Below, piece by piece: positions 34,652-43,696 of a stretch of DNA of 49,048 nt (its first letter is position 1; each line of letters starts with the position of its first letter). The position numbers and the translations under genes were made by a program. Under the pieces are notes generated by a model. That model saw nothing but the letters and a program-made list of their open reading frames with translations. It was not told the DNA's origin and made no database searches. The stretch comes from Fidelibacterota bacterium (lineage in GTDB: Bacteria; Fidelibacterota; Marinisomatia; SCGC-AAA003-L08; D37C17): positions 1-49,048 of the forward strand of contig SCKP01000008.1 of assembly GCA_004124405.1 (NCBI GenBank), in the 5' to 3' direction.

Positions 34652-34680
34652 AATAAAAACAGGTATTTTATCAATACCTG
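34652..34680 (-). terminator. Terminator behind the LPP20-like gene
   Basis: CAGGTATT-GATAA-AATACCTG is a perfect eight-base stem followed on the minus strand by TTTTTATTT. It lies 100 bp past the lipoprotein stop and separates it from the cold-shock gene. Confidence 0.8.
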
Positions 34681-34779
34681 AGTTAATCTATATATTTCTT
34701 CACAGCATAGAGGGTGGAATATACACTATATTTGTATATACCATCAAAATTATTTATTTTAAGACTATTTACTAAATTA

Positions 34780-35364
34780 TCACTTCCGTTGCCGGTAAGC
34801 TTCAACTTTTTGTTCCATCTCATCAATCAATTCAGAGGCTTTGATAGCGTCATACAATTGTTGATCCGCTTTTATTTGTGCCAGTAGTTTCGCTTGTGCA
34901 GCATTTTCATCAAACTCCACCAATACAAATGCTCGATAAATTCGGGTACCAGCACTATTTTCAACTTGAATTTCTTTTTCTTTTACCCTCACATTGTCCA
35001 GTTGATTTGAAATAACATTTTCCTGGGTAGTGGAAAATTGATCCAATAATTTAGAATCCGACCCCATTCCTGTTTCTTCCTGCACGCGCTTGGTATATCC
35101 ATTCCATTCAGATTTAATCATTTGAGATAAATTAGATACAGCTGCCACTCGGGCTTTATCCACGGCTAATTGCATGGATTGACTAGTTGCTTCTGCAGCT
35201 GAATATTGATACCCATCTTTAATCGGTGTATTCATATACCAATCCGGAAGGTTTTTCACTGTTTTCCGTGAGGCCTCTGGTGAAAGGTCGGGACCTGATT
35301 TGGAACCACAACCAATAATGAACAGACTAAAAGTTAATAGGGTAAATAAAAAATAATTTCTCAT
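34780..35364 (-). CDS. LPP20-family lipoprotein
   Basis: 194 residues. MRNYFLFTLLTFSLFIIG followed by Cys19 is a type II signal peptide (FIIGC). The mature part starts with GSKSGPDLS and NLPDWYMNTPIKDGYQYSAA, then AVDKARVAAVSNLSQMIKSE, the pattern of LPP20/LptM-like lipoproteins ('P.WY...P......Y..G'). The C-terminal EMEQKVEAYRQRK is helical. It probably sits in the outer membrane; function is unknown. Its promoter lies beside the decayed IS3 end, which could have altered its expression. Confidence 0.8.
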   Translation of the reverse strand: MRNYFLFTLLTFSLFIIGCGSKSGPDLSPEASRKTVKNLPDWYMNTPIKDGYQYSAAEATSQSMQLAVDKARVAAVSNLSQMIKSEWNGYTKRVQEETGMGSDSKLLDQFSTTQENVISNQLDNVRVKEKEIQVENSAGTRIYRAFVLVEFDENAAQAKLLAQIKADQQLYDAIKASELIDEMEQKVEAYRQRK

Positions 35365-35429
35365 GATTGCTCCTTTAATAAATTGGTATTTGCTGGGTAT
35401 AAGTTAGTATTCTTTATTGTGAAATTGAA

Positions 35430-35840
35430 ATCAATAAAGTGATCTTGCAACAAAAAAACGGACACATAGAGAAGTCATGCTGTTTGTTTGATTATTGATT
35501 GTTCATATTCTTCTGGCGATTTATAATCCAATGCTAAGTATTTTCTAAGCCGGTTGTAAAAAAACTTCTATATATTCAAAAAGACTTGTTTTAGCCTGTT
35601 TATGGTTCCGGTACGTTTCATGGTAAACCAGCTCTGCCATCAAGGTATGGAAAAAACTCTCTACTACCGCATTATCGTAACAGTTTCCTTTACCACTCAT
35701 ACTTGGAATAACATTAAATGTTTTTAGTAATTCACGATAATCCTCACATGTACCCTGGGCTCCTCTGTCTGAATGGAATATGAGCCCAGGTAAAGGCTGA
35801 TAATTCTTTACTGCCTGGATAAATGCCAAAATGGTGAAAT
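35430..35840 (-). mobile_element. Decayed IS3-family insertion sequence end
   Basis: This stretch holds the last ~115 codons of an IS3 DDE transposase plus what looks like the element's terminal sequence (minus strand CTTCTCTATGTGTCCGTTTT near 35455-35474). The 5' part of the element is missing at the trmH side, near 35835, and no second end was seen. Boundaries are approximate. Confidence 0.65.
35475..35829 (-). pseudogene. IS3-family transposase (orfB) C-terminal remnant, frameshifted
   Basis: The fragment reads LPGLIFHSDRGAQGTCEDYR, then MSGKGNCYDNAVVESFFHTL, motifs of the IS3/IS150 integrase core with the DDE aspartate (HSDRG) and glutamate (ESFF). The frame ends early at EYIEVFLQPA. In the next frame it continues YNRLRKYLALDYKSPEEYEQ and SIIKQTA to TGA at 35475-35477. 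One extra T in the T7 run (A7 on the plus strand, 35560-35566) explains this. The N-terminal half, with the first catalytic Asp, is lost. It is certainly inactive. Confidence 0.85.
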
Positions 35841-35865
35841 TATAAAAATGGGGATAGGGGTAATT

Positions 35866-36426
35866 TTAATTATTAACTTTTAATTTTTCATTTAAGTAGG
35901 CTCTGGCCAACTCATAGCCTACCACTCCCACCGCCACGGATACATTCAAGCTTTGTTTTATGCCCCGCATAGGTAGTTCGACATGAATATCTGCCAAAGC
36001 CGATAATTCTTCAGATACACCGGTCACTTCATTGCCCACAATGAAACAGACAGGAAATTCCCAGTCCATTTCATACATCATTTGAGATTTTTTTGTCTGT
36101 TCAATAAGCACCAGGGATATTCCCTCACTTTTGATGGCTTTAGCTGCATCTATTGGATTTTCGAAATATTCCCAGGGGACGGCATCTTCTGATCCCAAAG
36201 CGGTTTTTCGTAAATCTTCCCGGGGTGGATGGGCAGTGTAGCCGCTGAGATAAATTTTATCTGCGCCAAAGCCGTCAGCAGAGCGAAAGATGGAACCCAC
36301 ATTATGCACAGAGCGTACATTTTCAACCAAAATGGAAATAGGCAGACGAGGTATAAATTTTACTTCATTTATGGTAGGACGATCCGCTTTAAGTTCATCA
36401 TTACTGCGTTTTATCCGCTGCTTCAT
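35866..36426 (-). CDS. SpoU/TrmH-family RNA 2'-O-methyltransferase
   Basis: 186 residues. The SPOUT knot motifs are visible: ISILVENVRSVHNVGSIFRS (motif 1), CFIVGNEVTGVSEE (motif 2) and ELPMRGIKQSLNVSVAVGVV (motif 3, the SAM-binding knot). It is short, so likely a tRNA (TrmH/TrmL-like) enzyme without an N-terminal extension. The exact target is not determined. It overlaps the stop/start of the LolA-like gene by one base (36426), forming a pair. The IS3 remnant abuts its 3' end. Confidence 0.88.
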   Translation of the reverse strand: MKQRIKRSNDELKADRPTINEVKFIPRLPISILVENVRSVHNVGSIFRSADGFGADKIYLSGYTAHPPREDLRKTALGSEDAVPWEYFENPIDAAKAIKSEGISLVLIEQTKKSQMMYEMDWEFPVCFIVGNEVTGVSEELSALADIHVELPMRGIKQSLNVSVAVGVVGYELARAYLNEKLKVNN

Positions 36427-37175
36427 TATTGATCTTCAGGAATAAAAAGTCCAGTCTCAAATTGGGGATTAATTTCAATTTTATCTAATTCAACAAAAAT
36501 TTCTGATTTGGATTTTAAATCTTTCACAAATATTTTAGAAAGGAAGGCAATACCTTCTATGGTTTGAACATCGGTGCATTCCACACTGCGATACAAGCGG
36601 CCCGATTTTGTATAAAATTCCACTTTATAAATAAGATAATCATCTGGATCAATCCATATTTTCTTGGATTTTTTCACTTTACCATTTTTTCCTTTTTTTA
36701 CAGACTTAATGATATGGACTGAATGATCGCCAATTTTTTCAGAGGGAAGAATGCTATTTTCATTCTCAGCAATCTCCTTTTTTGTAAGTTTCAAATCTGC
36801 CAGGGTGAATTTCTTGGTGGACTTTTTATCAGAAATATCTTTTAATTTTCCTGTAATGGGCATGGTCATCCACCTTTTTGTTTTTCGCCCATCTTTAAAT
36901 TGATGTTCCCAAATGGAAGATGGTTTCTTTCTCTTATCCTGGATAGGTTTTACCCGAGTCCTTTTCAAGATATCACCCTTTTCCGGCCATTGTATTGAAA
37001 TTTGATAATTCTTAATCTTTTCCTTTTTACCCGTTTCCTTAATATTTACGGAAAATTGATGATTAACACTATCCAGACGATGAAGTGTGCTGAAAAGAAT
37101 TTCCTCAACAGAAAGGTCTTCCCCAAATACAAAAGAAATACTGGCTATATAAATAAATAAAGTTATGATTTTCAT
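36426..37175 (-). CDS. Outer-membrane lipoprotein-sorting (LolA-like) protein
   Basis: 249 residues with a signal peptide (MKIITLFIYIASISFVFGED). The mature part, with many Lys-rich strands (KRTRVKPIQD, SIWEHQFKDGRKTKRWMTMP, KKIWIDPDDYLIYKVEFYT), fits the LolA-like PF17131 family of 'outer membrane lipoprotein-sorting proteins'. It probably binds a lipid or lipoprotein in the periplasm. It is too divergent to equate with LolA itself. It is divergent from thiN across a 102-bp region that should hold both promoters. Confidence 0.72.
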   Translation of the reverse strand: MKIITLFIYIASISFVFGEDLSVEEILFSTLHRLDSVNHQFSVNIKETGKKEKIKNYQISIQWPEKGDILKRTRVKPIQDKRKKPSSIWEHQFKDGRKTKRWMTMPITGKLKDISDKKSTKKFTLADLKLTKKEIAENENSILPSEKIGDHSVHIIKSVKKGKNGKVKKSKKIWIDPDDYLIYKVEFYTKSGRLYRSVECTDVQTIEGIAFLSKIFVKDLKSKSEIFVELDKIEINPQFETGLFIPEDQ

Positions 37176-37277
37176 GGGGGAAATTTTACAAGGCTCTGGC
37201 TTTAGTAAAAAAGGGATTACCTATGAGTTATTACAATTGTTTTCAAATCACACTAAAATAAATCTAATTTTAAACTA

Positions 37278-37895
37278 ATGAATTCAGTTGTTATTCTGGC
37301 CAATGGGGATTTTCCAAAGCACCCAACGCCCCTCCGTATATTGAAAGAAGCCACAACTATTATCTGCTGTGATGGTGCAGTGAATAATATTGAAGAATAT
37401 GGATTAATACCAACACATATAATTGGAGACATGGACTCCATTTCAAATGAATTAAAAATTAAATATGAGGATAGGCTTATCCATAAAGCAAACCAAAATG
37501 AAAATGACCTGCGGAAAACATTGAAATGGGTAGAAGAAAATGGAGCAAAAAAGGCCTCTATTCTGGGCGCCACCGGAAAACGGGATGACCACAGCTTGGC
37601 AAATATATTTACTCTGTTAGAATTTCCTTCCAATTTAGAATTGTCCATTTTTACAGATTATGGAAAATTTTCCGTGGTAAAAGGTGAGCAGAAATTTGCT
37701 AGTTTTAATGGTGAGCAAGTATCACTTTTTTCGCTAGATCATACTATTGAAATAACAACAACACACTTAAAGTATAACTTTAATAGTAAAAAGTTAACTA
37801 ATTTATATTGCGGATCATTAAATGAATCAATAAATGATGTATTTACATTATCCATTTCCCATGGAAAGATTTTAGTGTATCAGGTTTATAATTAA
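37278..37895 (+). CDS. thiN: Thiamine pyrophosphokinase
   Basis: 205 residues. The catalytic motifs of TPK are present: CCDGAVNNI, IGDMDSIS (Mg-binding DMDS), NENDLRKTLKW and ILGATGKRDDHSLANI. The C-terminal ~80 residues form the thiamine-binding beta domain, here poorly conserved. It makes thiamine diphosphate from thiamine and ATP. No TPP riboswitch was recognised upstream. It is the first gene of a plus-strand run; the ALDH starts two bases after its stop. Thiamine diphosphate is not a cofactor of the next enzymes, so co-transcription may be positional only. Confidence 0.9.
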   Translation: MNSVVILANGDFPKHPTPLRILKEATTIICCDGAVNNIEEYGLIPTHIIGDMDSISNELKIKYEDRLIHKANQNENDLRKTLKWVEENGAKKASILGATGKRDDHSLANIFTLLEFPSNLELSIFTDYGKFSVVKGEQKFASFNGEQVSLFSLDHTIEITTTHLKYNFNSKKLTNLYCGSLNESINDVFTLSISHGKILVYQVYN

Positions 37896-37897
37896 TT

Positions 37898-39280
37898 ATG
37901 GCGAGTTATTTAGAGCTAATTAATCCGGCTAATGGTGAAAAGTTCAGGGAGCTCCCCTACCATAATTGGGAGGAAGCCAAAGCCCTATTGCTTCAAGCTG
38001 GTAATACCCAGAAACAATGGAGGCATACTGAAATTTCAGGGCGTATCCAATTGGTGAAGGCTGCTATGGATTACTTCCGGGATAATCAGAAAAATATTGC
38101 CGAAGACATCACCCGGCAGATGGGAAAGCCCATATCCCAATCTTTAAATGAAGTTATGGGAATGATTCACCGGGCAGAAGTCTGCTGTGATTTAGCTGAG
38201 GATGCCTTGAAGGATATCACACTTCCAAAAGCTAATGGATTAAGGCGTTTCATAAAGAGAGAACCCCTAGGGGTCGTATTGGATATTGCCGCCTGGAACT
38301 ATCCCCTGCTCATTGCTGTAAATGTGATAGCACCAGCAGTCCTTGCAGGTAATACCGTTGCCATCAAGCACAGCTCTCTTACCCCCCTCTGTGGAAAAGC
38401 ATTCGAGGATGCCTTCAAATTTGCCGGCGCTCCAGATGGACTGGTAACCTCTCTCATTATGGACCATCAAACCACCGAACAAGTAATTCAATCTGGGCTG
38501 ATTCAGCATTTGGCATTTACCGGCTCGGTAGCTGGAGGACGGCGGGTTAAAGCATCAGCTGGCAGTCAATTCATTGAAACGGGGCTGGAGTTGGGCGGTA
38601 AGGACCCTGCCTACATTAGGGAGGATGCCGATTTGGATTTGACAATCTCTAACGTTATGGATGGTGTCTTTTACAATGCGGGGCAGTCCTGCTGTGCCGT
38701 AGAGCGGATTTATGTCCATGAGTCGCTGTTTGATGAGTTTGTAGCAGGGGCAATAGAATGCATGAACAATTTGAAAATTGGTGACCCTAACAATGAATCG
38801 ACGGATATGGGTTCCCTCGCCCAATATTCGGGATTGGAAACCATACAAAAACAACTCGCTGAGGCAGAAGAAAAAGGAGCCGTTATTACGCGCCATCCCG
38901 GACCTTTTCCAGATGGTGAAAATTATCTGCTTCCGGCGATTCTCACCAAAGTGAACCACAATATGGAAATCATGATGGAAGAAACATTCGGACCTATTGT
39001 GGGTATTATGCCAGTAAAATCTGACCTAGAAGCTATTGAGCTGATGAATGATAGTCCTTATGGGTTAACCGCCTCTGTCTGGACTAGAGACACAGAAAAA
39101 GCCCTTGAAATCGGCAATCAAATTGAAACGGGAACCTTTTATATGAATCGCTGTGATGTCTTAGATCCTGCCCTGCCCTGGGTGGGTGTAAAAGACAGCG
39201 GAAAGGGCTGTACACTTTCAGTATTAGGGCTTCAGCAGTTGACACGGCCTAAATCGTTTAATTTAAAAATTGACCGATGA
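37898..39280 (+). CDS. NAD(P)-dependent aldehyde dehydrogenase
   Basis: 460 residues, a complete ALDH. Visible are the cofactor loop LDIAAWNYPLLIAVNVIAPA, Rossmann TGSVAGGRRV, the general base Glu231 in TGLELGGKDP, catalytic Cys265 in NAGQSCCAVERI, and the C-terminal TFGPIVGIMPV. The protein lacks about 20-30 N-terminal residues relative to long ALDHs. Substrate is unknown; succinate-semialdehyde or aminoaldehyde-type dehydrogenases are the nearest groups by appearance. It is followed by a GS-like ligase and an Fe-ADH, which together suggest oxidation of an aldehyde derived from an amine or alcohol. Confidence 0.9.
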   Translation: MASYLELINPANGEKFRELPYHNWEEAKALLLQAGNTQKQWRHTEISGRIQLVKAAMDYFRDNQKNIAEDITRQMGKPISQSLNEVMGMIHRAEVCCDLAEDALKDITLPKANGLRRFIKREPLGVVLDIAAWNYPLLIAVNVIAPAVLAGNTVAIKHSSLTPLCGKAFEDAFKFAGAPDGLVTSLIMDHQTTEQVIQSGLIQHLAFTGSVAGGRRVKASAGSQFIETGLELGGKDPAYIREDADLDLTISNVMDGVFYNAGQSCCAVERIYVHESLFDEFVAGAIECMNNLKIGDPNNESTDMGSLAQYSGLETIQKQLAEAEEKGAVITRHPGPFPDGENYLLPAILTKVNHNMEIMMEETFGPIVGIMPVKSDLEAIELMNDSPYGLTASVWTRDTEKALEIGNQIETGTFYMNRCDVLDPALPWVGVKDSGKGCTLSVLGLQQLTRPKSFNLKIDR

Positions 39281-39311
39281 CTGATGACTAAAAACCATTC
39301 ACGGAGTAAAA

Positions 39312-40682
39312 ATGCACCCTATTTTAGATAAACTTAAAAAAGACGGAATCACCAAAATAAAATTAGGCATCTTTGATGTGGATGGAGTATTCCGGGGAAA
39401 ATACATCAATATGAAGAAGTTTACTTCTGCAATAGACAAAGACTTTGGATTCTGTAATGTAGTATTTGGCTGGGATCTGACCGATAAGCTTTACGACAAG
39501 CCCACCGTCACAGGATGGCATACCGGCTACCCCGATGCCCCTGCTGTCATTGACGTTAATTCATACCGAAAAATCCCCTGGGAACCTAACACAGCATTAT
39601 TTATTGCCGACTTTCAAAATCCGGATGGAAGTCCCTATCCTGCGTGTCCTCGGCAACTTTGTAAAACCATTCTACAAAAAGCAGAGAACTTGGGTTTTAA
39701 AGTAAAATCTGCCTTTGAGTATGAATTCTTTCTCTTTGATGAAACACCACATTCTGTTCGGGAAAAAAAATATGAAAACCTCACCCATTTTACACCGGGA
39801 ATGTTGGGCTACTCAATCTTAAGAAACTCCGTTCACAGTGAACTTTACCACGATTTTATCGACACCTGCCGAGAAATGGACTTTGAACTGGAGGGCATCC
39901 ACACTGAAACAGGTCCAGGGGTTTTAGAGGCCTGCATTGCTGTTGACAGCGGATTGGCAGCTGCAGACAAGGCTGCCCTGTTCAAGACTTTTGCCAAGGT
40001 GCTGGCGCAGCGTTGGGAGCTTATGGCAACCTTTATGGCGAAATGGTCTCCGGACTTTCCCGGACAGAGCGGACATCTGCACCAGTCCCTGTGGAATAAG
40101 GACGGCAGTTCTGCCTTTTATGATGAGAGCAGGGAGCATAAAATGAGCGCTGTATTTCGTCATTATTTAGCGGGGCAAATTCAATTACTACCGGAAGTAC
40201 TGCCCATGATTGCCCCCACTATCAATTCATATACCCGCATGATTAAAGGGTTCTGGGCACCTACCCATAGTAATTGGGGAATAGATAACCGTACCTGTGC
40301 TATTCGGGTCATACCCGGATCTCCTAAAAGTCACCGCCTGGAATATCGCATTGCTGCTGCTGATGGAAATCCCTATCTGGCGCTGGCAGCCTCAATTGCC
40401 TGCGGTTTATACGGTATCGAAAATAAACTGGAATTACCCCCAATGGTTGAAGGTAATGCTTATGATCTGGACACATCCCCTCAAAATGTAGAACTGCCCA
40501 ATTCACTGGAGAAATCAATAAATGTGTTCTCTAAAAGCAAAATCATGCGTGAATTATTTGGGGATGCCTGGGTGGATCACTTCACCCTTACACGGGAATG
40601 GGAAGCTAAATGTTACAATGAGCAGAAGAAAGAGAATCCCGACTGGTTTTGGATGCGGGATCGGTATTTTGAGATTATTTAA
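39312..40682 (+). CDS. Glutamine-synthetase-family gamma-glutamyl ligase
   Basis: 456 residues. GS-fold residues are present: EYEFFLFDE (metal Glu pair), THTETGPGVLEACI-type segment (GIHTETGPGVLEACI), SGHLHQSLW (ammonia/ATP loop His), PTINSYTRMIKGFWAPTHSN, NRTCAIRVI and HRLEYRIAAAD. The FWAPTHSNWG and GHLHQSL variants are those of GS-like enzymes such as PuuA-type gamma-glutamylpolyamine synthetases, rather than canonical GlnA. The lack of the NLYDLP-type adenylylation loop seen in GlnA agrees. It lies between an ALDH and an Fe-ADH, so it probably glutamylates an amine for catabolism. The true substrate is unknown. Confidence 0.85.
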   Translation: MHPILDKLKKDGITKIKLGIFDVDGVFRGKYINMKKFTSAIDKDFGFCNVVFGWDLTDKLYDKPTVTGWHTGYPDAPAVIDVNSYRKIPWEPNTALFIADFQNPDGSPYPACPRQLCKTILQKAENLGFKVKSAFEYEFFLFDETPHSVREKKYENLTHFTPGMLGYSILRNSVHSELYHDFIDTCREMDFELEGIHTETGPGVLEACIAVDSGLAAADKAALFKTFAKVLAQRWELMATFMAKWSPDFPGQSGHLHQSLWNKDGSSAFYDESREHKMSAVFRHYLAGQIQLLPEVLPMIAPTINSYTRMIKGFWAPTHSNWGIDNRTCAIRVIPGSPKSHRLEYRIAAADGNPYLALAASIACGLYGIENKLELPPMVEGNAYDLDTSPQNVELPNSLEKSINVFSKSKIMRELFGDAWVDHFTLTREWEAKCYNEQKKENPDWFWMRDRYFEII

Positions 40683-40696
40683 AAAGGTTTTTACTG

Positions 40697-41860
40697 ATGA
40701 TTCAATATAATTTCCCTACGGTATTATTCTATGGTGCAGATGCTCTTAAAGATCTAGCACCTGCCATTCAGAAACGAGGTTTAAAGAGTCTTCTACTTGT
40801 GACTGATCCCGGCTTGGTACAAATCGGATTGGCAGATTCAGCAAAAAGCACACTCACTTCTTCTGGACTGAATATCGAGATATTTGACAATGTGCATCCA
40901 AATCCCATTGAGGAGGATGTCACCGCCGGAGTAGAAATATACCAGTCTAACGGATTTGATGGGATCATTGCCCTGGGCGGCGGCAGCGCCATGGATGTGG
41001 CCAAGACAATCCGGTTCATGGCTGTGCATGAAGCTCCACTTGCCCAATATGACGATGCACTTGGTGGTGATCAGAAAATTATCAATCCTCTGCCCCCTTT
41101 GTATGCCATCCCAACTACTGCAGGCACAGGCAGCGAAGTGGGTCGCTCATCCGTCATCACCCTGCCGGAGACCGGTAAAAAAACAATTTTCTTTCACCCT
41201 GACCTTATGCCTGATATTGCGGTTCTGGACCCTACTCTAACAACAGGACTGCCCCCTCATATCACAGCCGCCACAGGTATGGATGCCTTTACCCACTGCC
41301 TGGAAGCCTACCTGGTGGACAGTTTTCACCCCATGGCAGATGCACTTGCTGTTGAGGGGATGAAAATGATTGTAGCAAACCTGCCTAAAGTTTTGGATGA
41401 ACCAGACAATCTGGATGCCAGGGGACAAATGCTTTTAGCAGCTTCCATTGGAGCAACCGCTTTTCAGAAAGGGTTGGGAATGATTCATTCCATGGCACAC
41501 CCACTTTCTGCAGAATACAATATCCATCATGGTTTAGCAAATGCATTGCTTATTAAATTTGCCCTGGAATTTACCATTGAAAAAGCCATCATTGCGCAGA
41601 ACCAGGAATTGCTAAATAAACTTGAAAAAATTGGCGGTATTATATCAAATAATACTTTAAGTGATATAAGATTAATACCAAAATTATTAGGTACTTTTAT
41701 AAATAGAATAGGAATTATTCTGGGTTTGAATGAGCAGGGGATTCAAATAGAGCAGACCTCCGTATTAGCAACCCTGGCCTTTGAGGATAGCTGCCATGCT
41801 ACTCATCCATTCCCGGTTTCAATAGAAGATTTTAAAGCGGTTTATAACCGCGCATTATAA
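40697..41860 (+). CDS. Iron-containing alcohol dehydrogenase
   Basis: 387 residues of the Fe-ADH (group III) family. The GGGSAMDVAKTI NAD-binding motif, the TTAGTGSEV motif and the iron ligands in DAFTHCLEAYLVDSFHP and MIHSMAHPLSAEYNIHHG are all intact. It oxidises an alcohol, or reduces an aldehyde, using NAD(P). It starts 15 bp after the GS-like gene and ends 10 bp before the MscS gene. A patch near 41610-41740 is markedly AT-rich with many ATA codons, unlike the flanking parts of the gene; the frame stays intact. Confidence 0.92.
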   Translation: MIQYNFPTVLFYGADALKDLAPAIQKRGLKSLLLVTDPGLVQIGLADSAKSTLTSSGLNIEIFDNVHPNPIEEDVTAGVEIYQSNGFDGIIALGGGSAMDVAKTIRFMAVHEAPLAQYDDALGGDQKIINPLPPLYAIPTTAGTGSEVGRSSVITLPETGKKTIFFHPDLMPDIAVLDPTLTTGLPPHITAATGMDAFTHCLEAYLVDSFHPMADALAVEGMKMIVANLPKVLDEPDNLDARGQMLLAASIGATAFQKGLGMIHSMAHPLSAEYNIHHGLANALLIKFALEFTIEKAIIAQNQELLNKLEKIGGIISNNTLSDIRLIPKLLGTFINRIGIILGLNEQGIQIEQTSVLATLAFEDSCHATHPFPVSIEDFKAVYNRAL

Positions 41861-41869
41861 GGAGCTTTA

Positions 41870-43087
41870 ATGATACTAGATTATATTTCACCTTATCTGC
41901 CGCATAACCAATTATTGAGTTCACTTACAATTCTGGTGATCCTGGCAGTTGTCAGTCTATTGGCCTTCTGGGTCACCCAGAGATTAATTTTAAATTTGCT
42001 TACCAAAATGCTTCGAAAAACCAGCACCCAACTGGATGATATACTGATAAACCAAAATGTTTTCAAACGGCTCACCTATATAGTTCCATCCCTTATATTT
42101 TTTAACTTTGCCTATGCCATACCTCAATTTACAAATATGATTCAGCGCACCTCCTTAACTCTGATGGCAATTGCAGGGCTTTTGGTAATTAATTCCTTAA
42201 TAAATGCTCTAAGAGAAATCTACAAGGAAACGAAATATCATGATCGCCTGGATATTACCAGTTATCTGCAAATTACCAAGCTCATCATCAATATACTGGG
42301 CTCAGTGGTGATTGTAGGTATTATTATTGATAAGGACACGACCTTGCTGCTAAGCGGCCTGGGTGCCATGACAGCGGTTGTAATGCTTATTTTCAAGGAT
42401 ACCATTCTAGCCCTGGTAGCCAGCATACAGATCAGTTCCAATGACCTTTTTAAGGTGGGTGACTGGATCGAAGCGCCCCAATTCGGCGCAGATGGTGATG
42501 TGATAGATATTGGCCTGCATGCAGTAAAAATTCAGAACTGGGATAAAACAATTTCCGTTATTCCAACCCATAAACTGATTGATTCGGAATTTAGAAATTG
42601 GCGGGGTATGTCCGAAAGTGGCGGCCGGCGCATTAAACGCTCTCTTTTTATCGATATGAACACCATCCGGCTTTGTAATGATGAAATGCTGCAGAAGTTT
42701 AAACGATTTGAAGTCCTTGGTGAATATATTGACCGCAAGCAGAAAGAAGTTACTGACTATAACCAGGCCAAAAATATTGATAACTCTGAACTCATTAACG
42801 GCCGCAGCCTAACAAATGTGGGGACATTCAGGGCTTATATTGAAGCCTACTTACACAATAATAGTAATATCCATCCAGACCTTACCTTTCTCATCCGCCA
42901 GCTGGAGCCTACTTCAACAGGATTGCCCATTCAGATTTATGTATTCACCAATGATACTGACTGGATACGATATGAGGGCATTCAGGCGGATATTTTCGAC
43001 CACCTCCTGGCAGTAGTTCCTGAATTTGGACTTAAGATTTTCCAGAACCCCACTGGTGAAGATTTTGGAAAGCTTAAATCAAAATAA
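41870..43087 (+). CDS. MscS-family mechanosensitive channel, YbdG/MscM-like
   Basis: 405 residues, with several N-terminal membrane helices, the pore helix region SGLGAMTAVVMLIFKDTILA and the beta-domain VGDWIEAPQFGADGDVIDIG, then VKIQNWDKTISVIPTHKLID and NWRGMSESGGRRIKRSL. These last segments are near-diagnostic of the E. coli YbdG (MscM) subgroup. It opens on hypo-osmotic shock, or senses membrane tension. The gene begins 10 bp after the Fe-ADH stop, so it is probably co-transcribed with the metabolic module. Convergent ctaM ends 78 bp beyond. Confidence 0.9.
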   Translation: MILDYISPYLPHNQLLSSLTILVILAVVSLLAFWVTQRLILNLLTKMLRKTSTQLDDILINQNVFKRLTYIVPSLIFFNFAYAIPQFTNMIQRTSLTLMAIAGLLVINSLINALREIYKETKYHDRLDITSYLQITKLIINILGSVVIVGIIIDKDTTLLLSGLGAMTAVVMLIFKDTILALVASIQISSNDLFKVGDWIEAPQFGADGDVIDIGLHAVKIQNWDKTISVIPTHKLIDSEFRNWRGMSESGGRRIKRSLFIDMNTIRLCNDEMLQKFKRFEVLGEYIDRKQKEVTDYNQAKNIDNSELINGRSLTNVGTFRAYIEAYLHNNSNIHPDLTFLIRQLEPTSTGLPIQIYVFTNDTDWIRYEGIQADIFDHLLAVVPEFGLKIFQNPTGEDFGKLKSK

Positions 43088-43165
43088 AGATATGTACTTG
43101 GTTCTGGGTTTTTGACTCTTGTAGCTTGAAGCTAAAGGCTCATAGACAGGAGCTGCCTATTAGAT

Positions 43166-43696
43166 CTAATACAGCATTAAATATATCACTACACCTGTAA
43201 CCGATACATAGAGCCAAATAGGATAGGTAATTCGGGCAATCTTTTTATGTTTGGCTATCTGCATATTCCAGCCGCGAAACAAGGTTATTAACGCCAAAGG
43301 AATAATAATCATTGCTAAAACAATATGGGTGAGCAGAATAAAATAGTAGATACTGCTAAAATCGCCAACATACATTTTAGGTCCGGCTTTAAACCAATGG
43401 TAGATCACATAAGACACCAGGAAAAGTACCGAGACGCCAAAGGCCGTGAGCATGGTCTTTTTATGGCGCTGAATCTGCTTTCTTTTAATAAACCACAGCC
43501 CTGCCAAAAGCAGAACCGTGCAGGTGCTGTTTAAAAGGGCATTTAAATGGGGTAATGCGGAAACATCCAGCATCCCCTCCATTCCATCCGGGCGGGGACC
43601 CAGAATAAGAAATGCCACTGCCAGGGTAATTACAATAGAGACAATATAAATAATCCTCAGCCAGAATTTTTCTCCAGATACAATATTATCTGTCAA
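43166..43696 (-). CDS. ctaM: DUF420 (CtaM-like) membrane protein
   Basis: 176 residues with four to five membrane helices. The conserved DVSALPHLNALLNSTCTVLL and LFLVSYVIYHWFKAGPK segments, then LTHIVLAMIIIPLALITL, mark the DUF420 family. In Firmicutes CtaM is needed for cytochrome aa3 oxidase maturation. It overlaps ctaB by four bases, supporting a role in heme/oxidase assembly. Confidence 0.85.
   Translation of the reverse strand: MTDNIVSGEKFWLRIIYIVSIVITLAVAFLILGPRPDGMEGMLDVSALPHLNALLNSTCTVLLLAGLWFIKRKQIQRHKKTMLTAFGVSVLFLVSYVIYHWFKAGPKMYVGDFSSIYYFILLTHIVLAMIIIPLALITLFRGWNMQIAKHKKIARITYPIWLYVSVTGVVIYLMLY

Noticed and set aside
34681-34779. Open frame after the LPP20 stop in another phase (reading LVNSLKINNFDGIYKYSVYS...)
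   Set aside because: No start codon, short, and AT-rich sequence gives such frames by chance; the LPP20-like protein itself ends plausibly at 34780.
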